Shown here piece after piece: positions 51,086 through 58,341 of a stretch of DNA of 64,000 nucleotides (within the stretch, counting starts at the first letter, position 1; the number at the start of each line of letters is the position of its first letter). Source of the stretch: Candidatus Pacearchaeota archaeon (lineage in GTDB: Archaea > Nanoarchaeota > Nanoarchaeia > Pacearchaeales > GW2011-AR1). The notes beneath the pieces are model-generated. The model ran no database searches, had not been told where the DNA came from, and was given only the letters and a program-made list of their open reading frames with translations. The DNA lies in the NCBI GenBank assembly GCA_023228065.1, contig JALOBX010000002.1, positions 1 through 64,000 on the forward strand. The letters are read 5' to 3'. Position numbers and translations under genes: made by a program.

Positions 51086-51340
51086 TTAACGAGCAATAGT
51101 CGTGAGTTTAGCATTTTCGGTGCTACGGTTTTCTTCGAGTACAGAGAGATAATCGTTCAAGAAGGCGATTTCTTTTTCGATTCTTGATTTCAGAAGGGAA
51201 AGGGTATCTTTTTTGGATACATCGTTAGAGATAGAGATATGGAAAAGTATGTTTGCCAGATCTTTTTCTTTTTTTTCAATCTGGGAGATAGTCATGTTCA
51301 ATTCTTTGAAGAAGAGATTGACTTTCGTATTCTTTTTCAT
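51086..51340 (-). CDS. small coiled-coil protein
   Basis: The 84-residue protein is helical (QIEKKEKDLANILFHIS, ISNDVSKKDTLSLLKSRIEK). A sigma70 promoter and a GGGAACATACC site lead to it. Base composition looks higher in GC than its neighbours, as in 49633-49962. The function is unknown. Confidence 0.7.
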   Translation of the reverse strand: MKKNTKVNLFFKELNMTISQIEKKEKDLANILFHISISNDVSKKDTLSLLKSRIEKEIAFLNDYLSVLEENRSTENAKLTTIAR

Positions 51341-51389
51341 GGTATGTTCCCTTTTCAGGTGTTGTTCCCTAACTCTCTATTATATACTC

Positions 51390-51418
51390 ATCATAGCACA
51401 GGTTGAATCAAGAGTCAA
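51390..51418 (-). promoter_or_regulatory. sigma70 promoter (CTTGATTCAA-type spacer)
   Basis: TTGACT (51413-51418), 17 bp, TATGAT (51390-51395). The spacer (CTTGAT-CAA-C-GTGC) is shared with three promoters to the right. Confidence 0.85.
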
Positions 51419-51630
51419 GCTTTTTCTGAAGGAGAGCAAGAAGCAATATGTTTGACCAGAAATTTGACGGTTTCAAGATTGCTTTCATCATCAGAGACAC
51501 AAGCGCCATGTTTGAGTAGCAATTTGACGGTTTCAAGATTGCTTTCATCATCAGAGACATGAACATCAGCGCCATGTTTGAGTAGCAATTTGACAGATTC
51601 AAGATTGCTCGTATTCTTATTCTTTCTCAT
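51415..51630 (-). CDS. small ankyrin-like protein on the minus strand
   Basis: The 71-residue protein has three short repeats (NLESVKLLLKHGADVH, NLETVKLLLKHGACV, NLETVKFLVKH) separated by SDDES linkers; the units are shorter than canonical ankyrin. DNA of the repeats is nearly identical, so expansion is recent. It differs in codon use from the plus-strand array. The C-terminus overlaps the next promoter's -35. Confidence 0.65.
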   Translation of the reverse strand: MRKNKNTSNLESVKLLLKHGADVHVSDDESNLETVKLLLKHGACVSDDESNLETVKFLVKHIASCSPSEKA

Positions 51631-51687
51631 GGTGTGTTTTCCTTTTTAAGTGTTGTTTTATTCTTTAACTCTTTATATATTTTCATC

Positions 51688-51716
51688 ATAATAGCACGGA
51701 TTGGATCAAGAGTCAA
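51688..51716 (-). promoter_or_regulatory. sigma70 promoter (CTTGATCCAA-type spacer)
   Basis: TTGACT (51711-51716), 17 bp, TATTAT (51688-51693), upstream of the minus-strand ankyrin-like gene. Confidence 0.85.
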
Positions 51717-51719
51717 GGC

Positions 51720-51922
51720 TTTTCTTATATCTATTGATGGAAAAGAAGAGACCTACTGTTATGAAGAAGAATACTATTGACGTGGGAAAGAATTCCTTTT
51801 TTTTCCTAACCTTTCATATATTCATCATAGCACGGATTGGATCAAGAGTCAAGGCTTTTTTTCCATCAAAAAGAAGAGACATGTCATTATTATAAAGAAT
51901 AGTACTATTAACATGGAGAGTA
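51720..51922. repeat. duplicated promoter segment, about 130 bp apart
   Basis: Two diverged copies of a GAAGAGAC...ATACTATT...ACGTGG-like block (near 51738 and 51868) each lie beside a promoter. No gene is seen in the copy between 51720 and 51922. Confidence 0.6.
51824..51852 (-). promoter_or_regulatory. sigma70 promoter without a clear gene
   Basis: TTGACT (51847-51852), 17 bp, TATGAT (51824-51829). Behind it only frames of two to three codons appear, so it is a duplicate or makes a short RNA. Confidence 0.75.
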
Positions 51923-52186
51923 TCACAAAGGACGCCTAAGATTATTGTCAGAAAAAGGGGTAGAGACTTTCATTGAGAAATCGAGTACAATAGATTCGGA
52001 TATAGGAAGATCTTTATCTTTACGAATACCCGTCAAATGTTGACAAAAAGAAGAATAGACTGTATTGATATAGAGTTTATTTACATCCTCGTCTTGATGA
52101 TCTTTAACGATACAAACTCTATTTATTAATCCACAAACAGGGCAAGTAACAAGATTAAGATCAAACATTTCGATATTTTTAAACAT
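51923..52186 (-). CDS. CPxC/CxH zinc-binding small protein
   Basis: The 87-residue product has LVTCPVCGLINRVC and SSFCQHLTGI. It fits the pattern of the four other small proteins to 55159 (CPxC ... CxH). TAAAAGGAAAATAATAACA precedes the start. A zinc-binding early protein is likely. Confidence 0.65.
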   Translation of the reverse strand: MFKNIEMFDLNLVTCPVCGLINRVCIVKDHQDEDVNKLYINTVYSSFCQHLTGIRKDKDLPISESIVLDFSMKVSTPFSDNNLRRPL

Positions 52187-52213
52187 TGTTATTATTTTCC
52201 TTTTATTTAATTA

Positions 52214-52294
52214 TTAAAAGTGAAACAATTTACTAAGGAACCATATAACTCCAAAAACTTCAAGGATACATTGAAAAACTTCAATACCTTTCAT
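52214..52294 (-). CDS. 26-residue membrane peptide
   Basis: A short frame (MKGIEVFQCILEVFGVIWFL...) lies 120 bp behind a sigma70 promoter. It is hydrophobic through its middle. The ribosome site is weak, so translation is uncertain. Confidence 0.4.
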   Translation of the reverse strand: MKGIEVFQCILEVFGVIWFLSKLFHF

Positions 52295-52339
52295 TTTATT
52301 TATTTGTGATCTTATTTCTTTTCTTCCTTTCATATATTC

Positions 52340-52368
52340 ATCATAGCACAGATTGAATCAAGAGTCAA
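52340..52368 (-). promoter_or_regulatory. sigma70 promoter (CTTGATTCAA-type spacer)
   Basis: TTGACT (52363-52368), 17 bp, TATGAT (52340-52345), before the peptide frame and 51923-52186. Confidence 0.85.
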
Positions 52369-52573
52369 GTTCTTTTTTTGACAAAAGAGCAAAAAAGTGA
52401 TTATTGTAGATATATTTGTATCTGAAGGGAGAAGGTCTATTTATTTCTTTTTTATTCTTTTCTTCGATTAGATAATCATTAATATAGTGAATGATTGTCA
52501 TAATTGAAGAGAATAGAGCAATAATGAGAAGGAACAATGTTTCGATTGAATTGAACATTTTCTTTTCTTTCAT
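52358..52573 (-). CDS. small membrane protein
   Basis: I choose the ATG at 52573, which overlaps the upstream micro-peptide stop (ATGA). The 71-residue product has a single helix (SIETLFLLIIALFSSIMTII) and a basic tail. An upstream in-frame ATG at 52615 is less likely. The function is unknown. Confidence 0.55.
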   Translation of the reverse strand: MKEKKMFNSIETLFLLIIALFSSIMTIIHYINDYLIEEKNKKEINRPSPFRYKYIYNNHFFALLSKKELDS

Positions 52574-52671
52574 AGGAGAAATACAAGAGACAATATAATC
52601 CAAAACAAGAAACATGCAAAGAGCATTAGAATGATATCTACAATCAAAGGATTCTTTTTAATTTCTTTCAT
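52570..52671 (-). CDS. 33-residue membrane peptide
   Basis: The frame (MKEIKKNPLIVDIILMLF...) is one transmembrane helix and ends ATGA with the next gene. AGGATGATTGAAGAAT lies before it. The overlap at both ends supports translation. Confidence 0.5.
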   Translation of the reverse strand: MKEIKKNPLIVDIILMLFACFLFWIILSLVFLL

Positions 52672-52676
52672 ATTCT

Positions 52677-52922
52677 TCAATCATCCTTTGTTTTGAACAA
52701 AGGGTTTTTTACAATAACAGGTTTTACATTATTTATGTTCAGAATGATTTTAAAAGAGAATGTTCCTATTTTATGTTCTGAACATGAAGTAGAAAAGTTT
52801 TCGAAATGTTTACAAGCATCAATTTTAAGTGGACGGCTCCGTCCATGATCTTCTTCATGGAATTCGGTTATTTCGTGACATATAGGACATTCTGCTACCC
52901 AAGCTAAGCATGTTCTTTCCAT
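52677..52922 (-). CDS. CPxC/CxHF zinc-binding small protein
   Basis: The 81-residue product has AECPICHEITEFHEED and DACKHFENFS, then a GTFSFKIILNIN strand shared with 53273-53500. It is one of five paralogues. The family is unknown to me. Confidence 0.68.
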   Translation of the reverse strand: MERTCLAWVAECPICHEITEFHEEDHGRSRPLKIDACKHFENFSTSCSEHKIGTFSFKIILNINNVKPVIVKNPLFKTKDD

Positions 52923-52970
52923 TTTATATATCCTTTTTCATCCATATTGTTTATATTGTTTATATATATC

Positions 52971-53258
52971 TTAATTCTTGTGTATAGAAAGATATGAACA
53001 ATAGGAGATACCACTATAATCAGTCCAGAATTCAAATTGATTTAATTCAATTTGATTTTCAAGGTAACAATATATTGCTTGGTTTTTTGCAAAGGGAATG
53101 AACATACCTCCGTTAAAAAAAGATAAGGAAGCAATATTATCTATTTCTATTTTTCCACTATCTACCTCATTATTATCTCTATCTACTGAGTCTATAGAAA
53201 TGATGGCTTTATTATTTTTATTATTTTCTTTATATTCTATTTTAAGATGAATTCCCAT
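52971..53258 (-). CDS. small beta protein of the LNQF family
   Basis: The 95-residue product has IEYKENNKNNKAIISID and ELNQFEFWTDY. It is related to 53577-53867, 53869-54135 and 56153-56452. The function is unknown. Confidence 0.62.
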   Translation of the reverse strand: MGIHLKIEYKENNKNNKAIISIDSVDRDNNEVDSGKIEIDNIASLSFFNGGMFIPFAKNQAIYCYLENQIELNQFEFWTDYSGISYCSYLSIHKN

Positions 53259-53272
53259 TATATTTCTTTCTC

Positions 53273-53500
53273 TTATATTGTTATTGTTTTAAAATAACCT
53301 TTTTTATTGATTTTTAAAATTATTTTAAAAGAGAATTCTCCCTTTTTTCTATCTAAAGAAGCGGTTTCAAAGTGTTCACAAACGGATATTTTTCGGGGGA
53401 CACTTTGACCATCATTTGTTTCAACTTCATGGAATTCGATTATTTTACCGCATATAGGACATTCTGTATCCCAACCAAAGCATACTGTATAATTTTCCAT
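53273..53500 (-). CDS. CPxC/CxHF zinc-binding small protein
   Basis: The 75-residue product has DTECPICGKIIEFHEVE, SVCEHFETAS and GEFSFKIILKIN. It is a close paralogue of 52677-52922; one LNQF-family gene separates them. Confidence 0.68.
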   Translation of the reverse strand: MENYTVCFGWDTECPICGKIIEFHEVETNDGQSVPRKISVCEHFETASLDRKKGEFSFKIILKINKKGYFKTITI

Positions 53501-53528
53501 TTTCTTTTTCTTTCTTTTTCAATCGTTC

Positions 53529-53565
53529 ATGCTTAAAGCATATCATAATTTGAGCATAAAGTCAA
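53529..53565 (-). promoter_or_regulatory. promoter with ATGCT-N3-AGCAT inverted repeat
   Basis: TTGACT (53560-53565), 17 bp, TATGCT (53537-53542); inverted repeat 53529-53541. It drives 53273-53500. Confidence 0.85.
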
Positions 53566-53576
53566 GAAAAAAATCA

Positions 53577-53867
53577 TCAAAGATCATCGAGGTCATTACG
53601 AAATATATTGAATACTCCGTGATAAGAAGAGAAATCCAAGGGCAATATAGAAAAAGTGAATTGATTCAATTCCTTTTTAGTAAAAAGGGTAAAAAGAATT
53701 ATTTGAAAAGGTACAAGATTGATTGAAGTATCCTTTGAATGATAACAAACGTGCATAAAATCAAATTTTTGTTTAATTTCAATTGATTCACAATTTACAG
53801 AAACGATAATTGTTTGTCTATCTTTATATTCTATTGAAAGATAGATAGGACTATTATTGTTATTCAT
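53577..53867 (-). CDS. small beta protein of the LNQF family
   Basis: I choose the ATG at 53867 because the paralogue at 56452 starts alike (MNNN). The 96-residue product has IEYKDRQTIIVSVN, SKDTSINLVPFQ and ELNQFTFSILP, ending FRNDLDDL. The function is unknown. Confidence 0.66.
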   Translation of the reverse strand: MNNNNSPIYLSIEYKDRQTIIVSVNCESIEIKQKFDFMHVCYHSKDTSINLVPFQIILFTLFTKKELNQFTFSILPLDFSSYHGVFNIFRNDLDDL

Positions 53868-53868
53868 T

Positions 53869-54135
53869 TTATTTTCTATACCTTTTAATAAAAAGCATAA
53901 TAGATTGAAGAGTATCAAGCATGGCTGAGAATTGAAATTGATTTAATTGATCTTTATTATCAAGATCGATATATATTTTTTGTGTTTCTACAAGAGTAAT
54001 AAACGTATCTCCGTCACAAAAGACAAGGGCAGAAACATTGTTTATTTCTGTTTTTTCATCATTTATGAAAATGACAGCTTTGTTATTTTCTTTATATTCT
54101 ATTCTAAATTTAATTTGAAATATTCCCGTTTTCAT
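53869..54135 (-). CDS. small beta protein of the LNQF family
   Basis: The 88-residue product has IEYKENNKAVIFINDE and QLNQFQFSAML and is closest to 52971-53258. It directly precedes the 53867 start. Confidence 0.62.
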   Translation of the reverse strand: MKTGIFQIKFRIEYKENNKAVIFINDEKTEINNVSALVFCDGDTFITLVETQKIYIDLDNKDQLNQFQFSAMLDTLQSIMLFIKRYRK

Positions 54136-54437
54136 TTTATTTTCTTTCTTTTAATCGTTCATGCTCTAAGCATAACACGCTTTGAGCATAAAGTCAAGAA
54201 AAAAGAATATATCGAATGGATAGACTTAGGATCTATCATCTCTTGACCTTATCGATCTAGATCAAGTGTTTTTACCCTTAAACTACATTCGATATAATAA
54301 CTGATAGATCACATTAGTTGTTTCTTTTTTCTCTTCTTCCATCATATCATAATCATGCTTTAAAGCATGATATGATTTAACTAATCGATCACATTAGTTG
54401 TTTCTTTTTCCTTCTTCATGCTCTAAGCATGATATGA
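54136..54437. other. intergenic stretch with repeats
   Basis: No gene is seen. It holds one palindromic promoter, a 23-bp direct repeat (GATCACATTAGTTGTTTC... at 54307 and 54387) and a 20-bp perfect palindrome (ATCATGCTTTAAAGCATGAT, 54352-54371), plus a further ATGCTCTAAGCAT (54418-54430) without a -35. Confidence 0.65.
54161..54197 (-). promoter_or_regulatory. promoter with ATGCT-N3-AGCAT inverted repeat
   Basis: TTGACT (54192-54197), 17 bp, TATGCT (54169-54174); inverted repeat 54161-54173. It drives 53869-54135. Confidence 0.85.
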
Positions 54438-54767
54438 TTATTTGGTTGGTTTGTCATTATTGGACATGGAAACGAAAATTTCTTTTGTCTCTATAAACCT
54501 TGAATTGAATTCATTTTTTTCTTTATCTATCACAATGCCCTTGAAATGATTACAAGTTTTGTCGCCTTCATGCCCCATGACATTGAAAACATGATTCATA
54601 TTTCCATTTAAATCAAGAAATCTTTTTACTCTGAGAAGAAGAACAATTTTCTTTTCACATACCGGACATTTGGCTACATACCTTTCAATCTCTATTTCAT
54701 CATGATAGTGATTTGGTATTTCATCGTCAAATTTAAAAAGCACTCTAGCATTCTTCTTGGTATCCAT
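54438..54767 (-). CDS. CPxC/CxHF zinc-binding protein, full-length copy
   Basis: The 109-residue product has AKCPVCEKKIVLLLR and KTCNHFKGIVIDKE, and ends ETKEIFVSMSNNDKPTK. It is over 70% alike to 54881-55159 and shows what that copy lost. The inverted repeat at 54803 is upstream, but the -35 is poor (CCAACT). Confidence 0.68.
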   Translation of the reverse strand: MDTKKNARVLFKFDDEIPNHYHDEIEIERYVAKCPVCEKKIVLLLRVKRFLDLNGNMNHVFNVMGHEGDKTCNHFKGIVIDKEKNEFNSRFIETKEIFVSMSNNDKPTK

Positions 54768-54802
54768 TTTATATTCCTTTTTTTATGTTTTCTCAATCGT
54801 TC

Positions 54803-54816
54803 ATGCTCTAAGCATA
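54803..54816 (-). promoter_or_regulatory. ATGCT-N3-AGCAT inverted repeat with TATGCT but no -35
   Basis: The repeat ATGCTCTAAGCAT (54803-54815) and TATGCT (54811-54816) precede 54438-54767. The expected -35 position reads CCAACT, so the promoter may be weakened by the duplication. Confidence 0.65.
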
Positions 54817-54880
54817 ACATAACATGATTATTTAGTTGGTTTGTCATTATTGGACATGGAAACGAAAATTTCTTTTGTCT

Positions 54881-55159
54881 CTATATAAACTTTGATTCGA
54901 ATCCGTTTCTTTCTTTATTTATCACAATGCTCTTGAAATGGTTACAAAACCTATTGCCTTCATGTCCTATGACATTGAAAACATTGTTTTCATTTCCATT
55001 TATATCAAGAAATCTTTTTGCTCTGAGAAGAAGAACAATTCTCTTTTCACATACCGGACATTTGTCTACATACCTTTCAATTTCCATTCCATCCTGATAG
55101 AAATTTGGTCTTTCATCGTCAAATTTAAAAAACACTTTAGCATTCTTCTTGGTATCCAT
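54881..55159 (-). CDS. CPxC/CxHF zinc-binding protein, frameshifted copy
   Basis: The 92-residue product has DKCPVCEKRIVLLLR and RFCNHFKSIVINKE but stops after SKFI. Two extra bases (TA) relative to 54438-54767 create the stop; the missing end (ETKEIFVSMSNNDKP) is still readable in another frame downstream (about 54830-54880). Confidence 0.68.
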   Translation of the reverse strand: MDTKKNAKVFFKFDDERPNFYQDGMEIERYVDKCPVCEKRIVLLLRAKRFLDINGNENNVFNVIGHEGNRFCNHFKSIVINKERNGFESKFI

Positions 55160-55193
55160 TTTATATATCTTTTTTTTGTTTTCTCAATCGTTC

Positions 55194-55230
55194 ATGCTCA
55201 AAGCATAACACGATTTTTTTGGTTTGTCAA
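55194..55230 (-). promoter_or_regulatory. promoter with ATGCT-N3-AGCAT inverted repeat
   Basis: TTGACA (55225-55230), 17 bp, TATGCT (55202-55207); inverted repeat ATGCTCAAAGCAT 55194-55206. It drives 54881-55159. Confidence 0.85.
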
Positions 55231-55559
55231 GGATTATTTTCAGTAAAAAAGTCAACTAAAAAAGTAACATTTTTCCAGAAATGCTCTGCTGATTCCATTG
55301 CTTTCTCAATGGCTTTTTTACCCACGGGATTCATTGAATGAACATTCCACTTAAACCGTAGAATTTTTCCATAAAAAGCACGATATTCAATTTCCTTCGC
55401 AAGATCATATCCTGTTTTTTCATTCATTCCAAGATCATGATCAAAAGAAATCTCAGATATATTGTTATTATCCATTAAATCAATTGCTTCTTTAACGGAT
55501 CTTGCAATTGTCCAAGAAGAATCAGGTGGGTTTCTTATATCATCAAGAAAAATTTTCAT
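55227..55559 (-). CDS. cyclic-phosphate-processing receiver-domain-like protein
   Basis: I start at the ATG at 55559. The 110-residue product has IFLDDIRNPPDSSW, ARSVKEAIDLM, ISFDHDLGMNEKTGYDLA and WNVHSMNPVGKKAI. This matches a receiver-like family described as cyclic-phosphate processing and linked by Burroughs and Aravind to RNA-repair contexts. The family name is from memory. RtcB, which acts on such RNA ends, is 1 kb upstream. Confidence 0.7.
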   Translation of the reverse strand: MKIFLDDIRNPPDSSWTIARSVKEAIDLMDNNNISEISFDHDLGMNEKTGYDLAKEIEYRAFYGKILRFKWNVHSMNPVGKKAIEKAMESAEHFWKNVTFLVDFFTENNP

Positions 55560-55583
55560 GTTTTTTTCAATCCGTTCATGTTT

Positions 55584-55620
55584 ATGCTCTAAGCATAGCA
55601 TGATTTGAAGGCAATGTCAA
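55584..55620 (-). promoter_or_regulatory. promoter with ATGCT-N3-AGCAT inverted repeat
   Basis: TTGACA (55615-55620), 17 bp, TATGCT (55592-55597); inverted repeat 55584-55596. It drives the receiver-like gene. Confidence 0.85.
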
Positions 55621-55637
55621 GGAAAAAACGAATGGAA

Positions 55638-56015
55638 TTAAATTTCCCTGCAAGCGTATAAATCTGCCTTTTCAGAATAACACCCATTGCTTGTTCCATA
55701 CCATCGAATAGTAACAGATCCTTTTATGGTTCTGATATTATAAAAAGCCCACGTTTCACTTATATCGTCATTACCAAAATTTTCAGTGCAGTAAGCATCG
55801 AGAATCTCAGTGTTTTCAAGGTCCGAAAGATCTCCACATATATCTTCAATAGATACATCTTCACAACAATCTTGATCGTGATAAAGAATATATCCAGAAT
55901 TTGAATCTTTTAACTGAAAAACAATGGAGTTTATAAAATATTTATTTTTAAAAACCTTGGAAAAAGTTTTTCCTATCAATTCTTTAAACTCTACAGATTT
56001 ATTTTCAGCGTACAT
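55638..56015 (-). CDS. DUF7448-like protein
   Basis: The start at 56015 follows GAAGGAGATATAAAA. The 125-residue product has YHDQDCCEDVSIEDICGDL, TWAFYNIRT and VTIRWYGTSNGCYSE, a pattern I recall as the phage domain DUF7448. The function is unknown. Confidence 0.65.
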   Translation of the reverse strand: MYAENKSVEFKELIGKTFSKVFKNKYFINSIVFQLKDSNSGYILYHDQDCCEDVSIEDICGDLSDLENTEILDAYCTENFGNDDISETWAFYNIRTIKGSVTIRWYGTSNGCYSEKADLYACREI

Positions 56016-56103
56016 TTTTATATCTCCTTCAATTTTTAATAAGAGAAGCAATAAAGTTCTTGAAATTTAATTCTTCTTTTTTTCTCTCTTCAATCAATCG
56101 TTC

Positions 56104-56140
56104 ATGCTCCAAGCATAACATGATTTGAAGGCAATGTCAA
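56104..56140 (-). promoter_or_regulatory. promoter with ATGCT-N3-AGCAT inverted repeat
   Basis: TTGACA (56135-56140), 17 bp, TATGCT (56112-56117); inverted repeat ATGCTCCAAGCAT 56104-56116. It drives 55638-56015. Confidence 0.85.
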
Positions 56141-56152
56141 GAGAAAAGATCA

Positions 56153-56452
56153 TCAAAGATCATCTAGATCATTACGAATTATATTGAATACTCCATTCTG
56201 GAAATGGAATCTCAAGAAGGGCAACATACTAAAAGTAAATTGATTCAATTCCTTTTCACTGAAAAGGGTAAACCGGATTGTTTGAAAAGGTACGAGATTG
56301 ATCGAAGTATCCTTTGAACAATAGGAAACATACATAAACTCAAATTCTTGTTTTACTTCAATTGATTGTTCGTTTACGGAAACGATAACCGTTTGTTTGT
56401 CTTTAAATTGAATTTTGAGATCAATATACTTTATTTCAGTATTATTATTCAT
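56153..56452 (-). CDS. small beta protein of the LNQF family
   Basis: The 99-residue product has IQFKDKQTVIVSVNEQSIEV, SKDTSINLVPFQ and ELNQFTFSMLP, ending IRNDLDDL, nearly the same as 53577-53867 (about 60% alike). Confidence 0.66.
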   Translation of the reverse strand: MNNNTEIKYIDLKIQFKDKQTVIVSVNEQSIEVKQEFEFMYVSYCSKDTSINLVPFQTIRFTLFSEKELNQFTFSMLPFLRFHFQNGVFNIIRNDLDDL

Positions 56453-56494
56453 TTTATTTTATGTACCTTTTTTCATGTTCTTCTTTAATCGTTC

Positions 56495-56531
56495 ATGCTC
56501 TAAGCATAGCACAATTCGAGTGCAATATCAA
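56495..56531 (-). promoter_or_regulatory. promoter with ATGCT-N3-AGCAT inverted repeat
   Basis: TTGATA (56526-56531), 17 bp, TATGCT (56503-56508); inverted repeat 56495-56507. It drives 56153-56452. Confidence 0.82.
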
Positions 56532-56561
56532 GGAAAAAGTGAATGATTTATATTTCCTTTT

Positions 56562-57698
56562 TTATTGTGCTTTGAAGTTAAAGACTGGTTTCATAATGAA
56601 TTCGATATCTACAGTATCTTTGATAGAATCAATTATTCTTTGAGAATCTTTATATGCCATAGGGCTTTCATCGAGTGTATCTTTTGATATACACTTTGAC
56701 CATACATTTTCCATTGTCTTTTTAAAGGTATCCAAAGACAATGTTTTTTTGGCTTTGGATCTTGCGAGGATTCTTCCTGCTCCATGAGGAGCTGAATAAT
56801 TCCATTCTATATTTTCTTTTCCTTTTCCAATAATAATCCCATCTCTCATATTCAATGGGATTATTAAGTTTTGTCCTTTATAAGCAGATATGGCACCTTT
56901 CCTGATAATTGCTATATCTTTTTGGAATTCGATATAATTGTGGATAGATTCTATTTTAGTTCTAATTCCTTTTTGATTAAAGAAATCAATTAAAATCTTT
57001 TCTGCAATCAGTGCTCTATTAAGTTTAGCATATGCTTGAGCAATGATCATATCATCGAAGTATGCTTGTGCTTCTTTTCCTGTTAAATACTCAAGATTTG
57101 AAACACAAGGATAATTTTTAATTTCTTTGGCAATTGCTTGATGGAAATTAGCAATTCTAAGTCCAAAGTTTCTTGATCCGGTATGGATTGTAAGCCACAA
57201 TCTATCTTGATCATCTTTATCTATTTCAATAAAATGATTTCCACCTCCAAGTGTCCCCAAAGAGCACAAAACATTTTCAATGTTTTGTTCGGTACGACAA
57301 GAAATCTTTTTGATATCAGAATCAAGATAAAAATCTAATACTTCTTTAGGATTAGAATGTTTATTGAATCCTGAAGGAACGTTTTCAATAAGAAAATTAT
57401 GAAAACGCTCAAAATCTATTTCTTTCTTATCATTAATTAAATAAGAAGATACACCGCAACCAATGTCAACCCCCACAATATTCGGGATTATAATTGGTTT
57501 GAGTATGTTAATTATTGAAGTAAACCCAATACAAGATCCACTTCCTGAATGACAATCAGGCATGATTGAAATCTTGCTATCCTTAAAAACAGGATGATTT
57601 ATAAATGTTGATATTTGTTTTGAAGTTTCTTCTTCAAGATCTGAATAATCTTCTAACATAACATCTGCATTTGTATATTTCCCTTCAATTTTTAACAT
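56562..57698 (-). CDS. rtcB: RtcB RNA ligase
   Basis: The 378-residue protein has the RtcB ligands in order: IMPDCHSGSG (metal Asp and Cys), GVDIGCGV, GGGNHFIEI, HTGSRNFG, and SAPHGAGR with the guanylylated His. All active-site motifs are present. RtcB joins a 3'-phosphate or 2',3'-cyclic phosphate to a 5'-OH with GTP, repairing cut tRNA or rRNA. The size is slightly below the usual 400-480, as in short bacterial forms. Two long-helix RNA elements lie directly upstream. Confidence 0.93.
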   Translation of the reverse strand: MLKIEGKYTNADVMLEDYSDLEEETSKQISTFINHPVFKDSKISIMPDCHSGSGSCIGFTSIINILKPIIIPNIVGVDIGCGVSSYLINDKKEIDFERFHNFLIENVPSGFNKHSNPKEVLDFYLDSDIKKISCRTEQNIENVLCSLGTLGGGNHFIEIDKDDQDRLWLTIHTGSRNFGLRIANFHQAIAKEIKNYPCVSNLEYLTGKEAQAYFDDMIIAQAYAKLNRALIAEKILIDFFNQKGIRTKIESIHNYIEFQKDIAIIRKGAISAYKGQNLIIPLNMRDGIIIGKGKENIEWNYSAPHGAGRILARSKAKKTLSLDTFKKTMENVWSKCISKDTLDESPMAYKDSQRIIDSIKDTVDIEFIMKPVFNFKAQ

Positions 57699-57740
57699 TT
57701 TATATTTTTCTTTTTCCTTTGGATTATAATTGTTTTTTTC

Positions 57741-57931
57741 AAGTTAAAAATAGAATTCAAGGATAATCACATGTATTTATTAACGATTTTCATCTTTTTT
57801 CACACTCATATAAGATTTGAAAAAGTATCAACTTCAGAAAACAATTTTTTTAATTCTATATCAGAATAATAAGGAATAAAAATGTAAATCTTATATCTGC
57901 AAGGATTATCCTTGAATTCTATTTTTAACTT
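57741..57931 (-). ncRNA. long-helix RNA element A1 holding an ankyrin-tail fragment
   Basis: AAGTTAAAAATAGAATTC... (57741-57768) and its exact complement (57904-57931) form a 28-bp helix. The loop shares GTATTTATTAACGATTT and TCTTATATCTGCAAG with element A2. On the minus strand its middle reads IPYYSDIELKKLFSEVDTF, the tail of the ankyrin proteins. No start codon is present. Confidence 0.75.
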
Positions 57932-57981
57932 TTCAAAGAACAAATAACAATATTATTGATTTGTTTCTTTTCAACGAAAAA

Positions 57982-58341
57982 TTAATATTAACAAGAGGTT
58001 TTTACTAAGTATAAACAAGTTCAGTTAAAAAGACAGCTCGATCAAATCTTTAAGATTTGAACCTTTTAACAAGAGACTAATATTGTTTAAACGTCACTTG
58101 AAAAGAGAATGATAAATTTCCTCTTTCAAAGAAAAGAAATTGTTTTGTCTTTTAGGTAAATTATTTATACCATTATATTTTAAAACTTCCGGCTGTTAAA
58201 ACATATTATAACAAAGAGAGATTTATCAAAATATATTGAAAGTTATAAAATTGTATAAATCTTTAATAAAATATATCAATAAACAATTTGATTATATTTT
58301 CTACTCTTTGTTTTTTAGTAAAAACCTCTTGCTAATATTAA
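57982..58341 (-). ncRNA. long-helix RNA element B1
   Basis: TTAATATTAACAAGAGG... (57982-58008) and TTAGTAAAAACCTCTTG... (58315-58341) form a 27-bp helix with one G-U pair on the minus strand (A-C on the plus strand). The 306-nt interior has smaller hairpins (TCAAATCTT/AAAGATTTGA near 58048). It overlaps the stop of 58338-58535. Confidence 0.75.

Noticed and set aside
54434..54470. Promoter with TATCAT/CATGCT upstream of the 54418 palindrome
   Set aside because: No -35 element stands at 17 bp, so only the palindrome is recorded.
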